From: Stutzerimonas stutzeri
GTDB lineage: Bacteria > Pseudomonadota > Gammaproteobacteria > Pseudomonadales > Pseudomonadaceae
DNA length: 64,000 bases
NCBI RefSeq assembly: GCF_000219605.1
Contig: NC_015740.1
Span: 4,154,001 to 4,218,000, forward strand
Direction of reading: 5' to 3'
The notes under the pieces are model-generated. The model did no database searches. It had not been told where the DNA came from and saw nothing but the letters and a program-made list of their open reading frames with translations. Position 1 is the stretch's first letter; each line of letters starts with the position of its first letter. A program made the translations under genes and the position numbers. This document shows positions 62,274 to 64,000 of this stretch, piece by piece.

Positions 62274-62744
62274 TCAGATCAGGCCGGCGTCTGCCAGCTT
62301 CTGCTCCAGGCCGACCAGGTCGGGAATACGTGCCTGCATATCACCGAGGTTGACCGCATCCAGCTCCAGCGGTGCAAGTTCCACGTCCGCCCGCGCCAGG
62401 CTCGCATCGACCTTGATCGAATGCGGAATGCCCTGCACCAGCAGGGCAATGAACTTGACGTGATCGCGCCCGCCGACAGCGTTGAGCACGGCCACCCGCG
62501 CGGCGCTGCCCACCGGCTGCGGCTCGCCGCTGGAGGCGGCCTCGAATGACAGCAATGGCAGACTCAGGTCGCGCCACTGCACCTGGCCGAGAAACCAGGC
62601 CGGCATGCCCTGTACCGCCTGTGGCGCACGGTACGGAATCAGCTCGGCTACCGCCACGTTGGGTACCAGCAGCATGCGATCGGCAAGCGGCATCAGCAGC
62701 CCGGTAAGGCTTTCCGCGTCCTGAGAAATGACCGTCTGACTCAT
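62274..62744 (-). CDS. chpC: CheW-like protein ChpC of the Pil-Chp chemosensory system
   Basis: The 156-residue product is one CheW domain (about 12-150), with LLMPLADRMLLVPNVAVAELIPY and QVQWRDLSLPLLSFE as its start. CheW proteins bridge receptors and the kinase. The start overlaps the stop of chpB by 4 bases, so it belongs to the twitching-motility cluster that controls type IV pili. It is the last chp gene here; none follows before rsmE. Confidence 0.9.
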   Translation of the reverse strand: MSQTVISQDAESLTGLLMPLADRMLLVPNVAVAELIPYRAPQAVQGMPAWFLGQVQWRDLSLPLLSFEAASSGEPQPVGSAARVAVLNAVGGRDHVKFIALLVQGIPHSIKVDASLARADVELAPLELDAVNLGDMQARIPDLVGLEQKLADAGLI

Positions 62745-63793
62745 GAATTATCCCGTTGAAAAGACGTGGTGGGCGCCCCGGCCTGGTTCACCAGATGATT
62801 GACTAGCGCCTGCGCCAGTTCTCGCGGATCGCCGCTGTAGGAGCTGTAACCGCCCTCGCGAAGGTTGTCCGGCATGCTCGAGCAGGCGCAGGAGTCGGCG
62901 CGCTGCGTCCATACCTTGCCGCCCTGACGCAGCACGTACGCCGCCGCGGCACTGCCGTCGCTACCCATGCCGCTGAAGGCAATGACACCGCAGCGGCCGC
63001 CGAACTGCTGGGCCAGGTTCAGCATCATCTGGTCGATCGAGGGGCTGTACGGCTCTGGCCAGCAGCGGCCGGTCAGGCGCGCGCTGCCATCGTCCTCGAA
63101 CGCCAGCTCCTCAGTGATCGGGGCGATTACCACCTCGCCGCAGCGAACCGGCTCACCCGGGCGGACCTGCCGCACCTGCCACTGGCTATGGCGCCCCACG
63201 GCCTGGGACAGCGCCGACTCGAAGCTCGCCTCGATATGCTGGGCGTAGACGAAGCCCACCGGCAACCCGCCGGGCAAGGCATCCAGAAAGGCCTTCACCG
63301 CCTCCGGCCCGCCCAGCGAGGCTGCCAGCAGCCAGACCTGATGTGCCGGTTCTCCGGCACGCAGCGCGGAATCGGCCAGCACTGCAGGCAGCGTCAGTCG
63401 CTCCGGACGCTGCCCTTCACCCTGCAACACGTCCAGCCGTGGCCCGACGGCACGCGACGGATCGCCCACCAGGCGCTTGAGCTTGCTGAACAGGCTGCGC
63501 TCCCAGCGTGGGTAGAACTCCGAATGGCGTTCCGGCGCATGCCCTTCGCCGAACAGCACTCGCGTGGTGTCGCGCTCCAGCAAGGCATCCACCAGCGGGG
63601 AGTCTTCGGTCTGGGCCAGATCCACCAGCCACAGGTCCGCTTCGGTGCTATCCAGATCGGCAGGTTCAAGGCGCGCCGGGTCGTTGTTCAGCACCACCTG
63701 ATAGCCACTTCCGGTCAACGCCTGCTGCAGCACGTGACGCTGCAGCGAGGTATCGGCGAGTACCGCAATACGGGTGGAGAGCACTTCAGACAT
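62741..63793 (-). CDS. chpB: Chemoreceptor methylesterase ChpB
   Basis: The 350-residue CheB-type product has a degenerate N-terminal receiver-like region (about 8-120) and a C-terminal methylesterase (about 155-335): the active Ser in LLAASLGGPEAVKAFL, His in YAQHIEAS, and Asp in VIAFSGMGSDGS. The receiver lacks a clear phospho-Asp neighbourhood. It resets the adaptation state of the receptor feeding ChpA. It overlaps chpA (8 bases) and chpC (4 bases). Confidence 0.93.
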   Translation of the reverse strand: MSEVLSTRIAVLADTSLQRHVLQQALTGSGYQVVLNNDPARLEPADLDSTEADLWLVDLAQTEDSPLVDALLERDTTRVLFGEGHAPERHSEFYPRWERSLFSKLKRLVGDPSRAVGPRLDVLQGEGQRPERLTLPAVLADSALRAGEPAHQVWLLAASLGGPEAVKAFLDALPGGLPVGFVYAQHIEASFESALSQAVGRHSQWQVRQVRPGEPVRCGEVVIAPITEELAFEDDGSARLTGRCWPEPYSPSIDQMMLNLAQQFGGRCGVIAFSGMGSDGSAAAAYVLRQGGKVWTQRADSCACSSMPDNLREGGYSSYSGDPRELAQALVNHLVNQAGAPTTSFQRDNS

Positions 63794-64000
63794 CGGCGTG
63801 GACCAGGCGCTGGATGGCCTCGAGCAGGACGGACTCCTGGTACGGCTTGCCCAGGTATTCGTTGACGCCGATGCTCAACGCGCGATCCCGGTGCTTCTCG
63901 CCGGTACGCGAAGTGATCATGACGATCGGCAGGTCCTTGAGGCGCTCGTCATGGCGCACCAGCGTGGCGACCTCGAAGCCGTCCATGCGAGGCATCTCGA
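63786..64000 (-). CDS. chpA: ChpA hybrid histidine kinase, C-terminal receiver fragment
   Basis: About 71 residues at the right edge form the end of a receiver domain: MPRMDGFEVATLVR after the phospho-Asp, the switch Thr/Ser in IVMITSRTGEKHR, and Lys in YLGKPYQE. The rest of the gene is outside the window. Position directly before chpB, overlapping it by 8 bases, identifies it as the end of the large multidomain kinase ChpA of the Pil-Chp system. Confidence 0.85.
   Translation of the reverse strand, partial: EMPRMDGFEVATLVRHDERLKDLPIVMITSRTGEKHRDRALSIGVNEYLGKPYQESVLLEAIQRLVHADV

Overview
The window is high-GC gammaproteobacterial chromosome, almost certainly a Pseudomonas of the stutzeri type (Stutzerimonas). 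The evidence is gene content and order. From memory, chpA-chpB-chpC / rsmE / bioA / RND pump / RhlE helicase / metF / ahcY, then metK / ArsR-methyltransferase / tkt / epd / pgk / fba, then exonuclease / DUF294 protein / sodium symporter / DUF4212 protein each follow blocks found in P. aeruginosa. A Pseudomonas-type DUF3509 protein and a glcB malate synthase G fit this. No tRNA, rRNA, CRISPR array, prophage or replication origin was seen.

Left part (1-18.3 kb): the end of a TRAP transporter permease, a DMT permease, a FadR-type regulator, a cytoplasmic trehalase coupled to a probable glucose 1-dehydrogenase, RarD, an ACT-domain protein and glcB. An ISL3-family insertion sequence (8974-10278) sits in the T-tract of the glcB terminator. 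Next comes a solute-uptake and regulation module: a cNMP/CBS/DUF294 nucleotidyltransferase-like protein translationally coupled to a DnaQ-type exonuclease, a small membrane protein, and a DUF4212 plus sodium:solute symporter operon. The symporter is split by an IS5-family element (15502-16695) with a 3-bp TTA duplication; removing the element and one TTA copy restores the frame exactly. Upstream of the operon is a 720-bp non-coding stretch with an AT-rich core.

Middle part (18.3-36 kb): DbpA helicase, a YccS-type membrane protein, a periplasmic binding protein, a BaiN/HI0933 flavoprotein, two small lipoproteins (one with Gly-Thr repeats), a globin-coupled PAS-GGDEF-EAL protein beside a hemerythrin protein, a methyltransferase and a single-domain response regulator. 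The Calvin/pentose/glycolysis block tkt-epd-pgk-(two lipoproteins)-fba follows on the minus strand.

Right part (36-64 kb): an accessory trio (LysR regulator, Fe/2-oxoglutarate oxygenase, LysE-type exporter) lies between tkt and the SAM-cycle genes. The SAM cycle is encoded by an ArsR-methyltransferase regulator of SahR type plus metK, and by ahcY-metF preceded by a clear SAH riboswitch. Between these are an ABC exporter, a ferric-reductase-like protein, an exported-looking DNA ligase LigB and small periplasmic proteins. An RhlE helicase and a MexAB-OprM/TtgABC-type efflux operon follow. The pump promoter carries a TtgR-like operator, but no regulator gene lies beside it. The window ends with yceI-cytochrome b561, bioA, rsmE and the start of the chp chemosensory cluster.

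The main candidates for undescribed biology are the DUF294/exonuclease pair linked to a symporter (here with the transporter broken), the oxygenase-exporter cassette, and the apparent double sensing of SAH by a protein repressor and a riboswitch.
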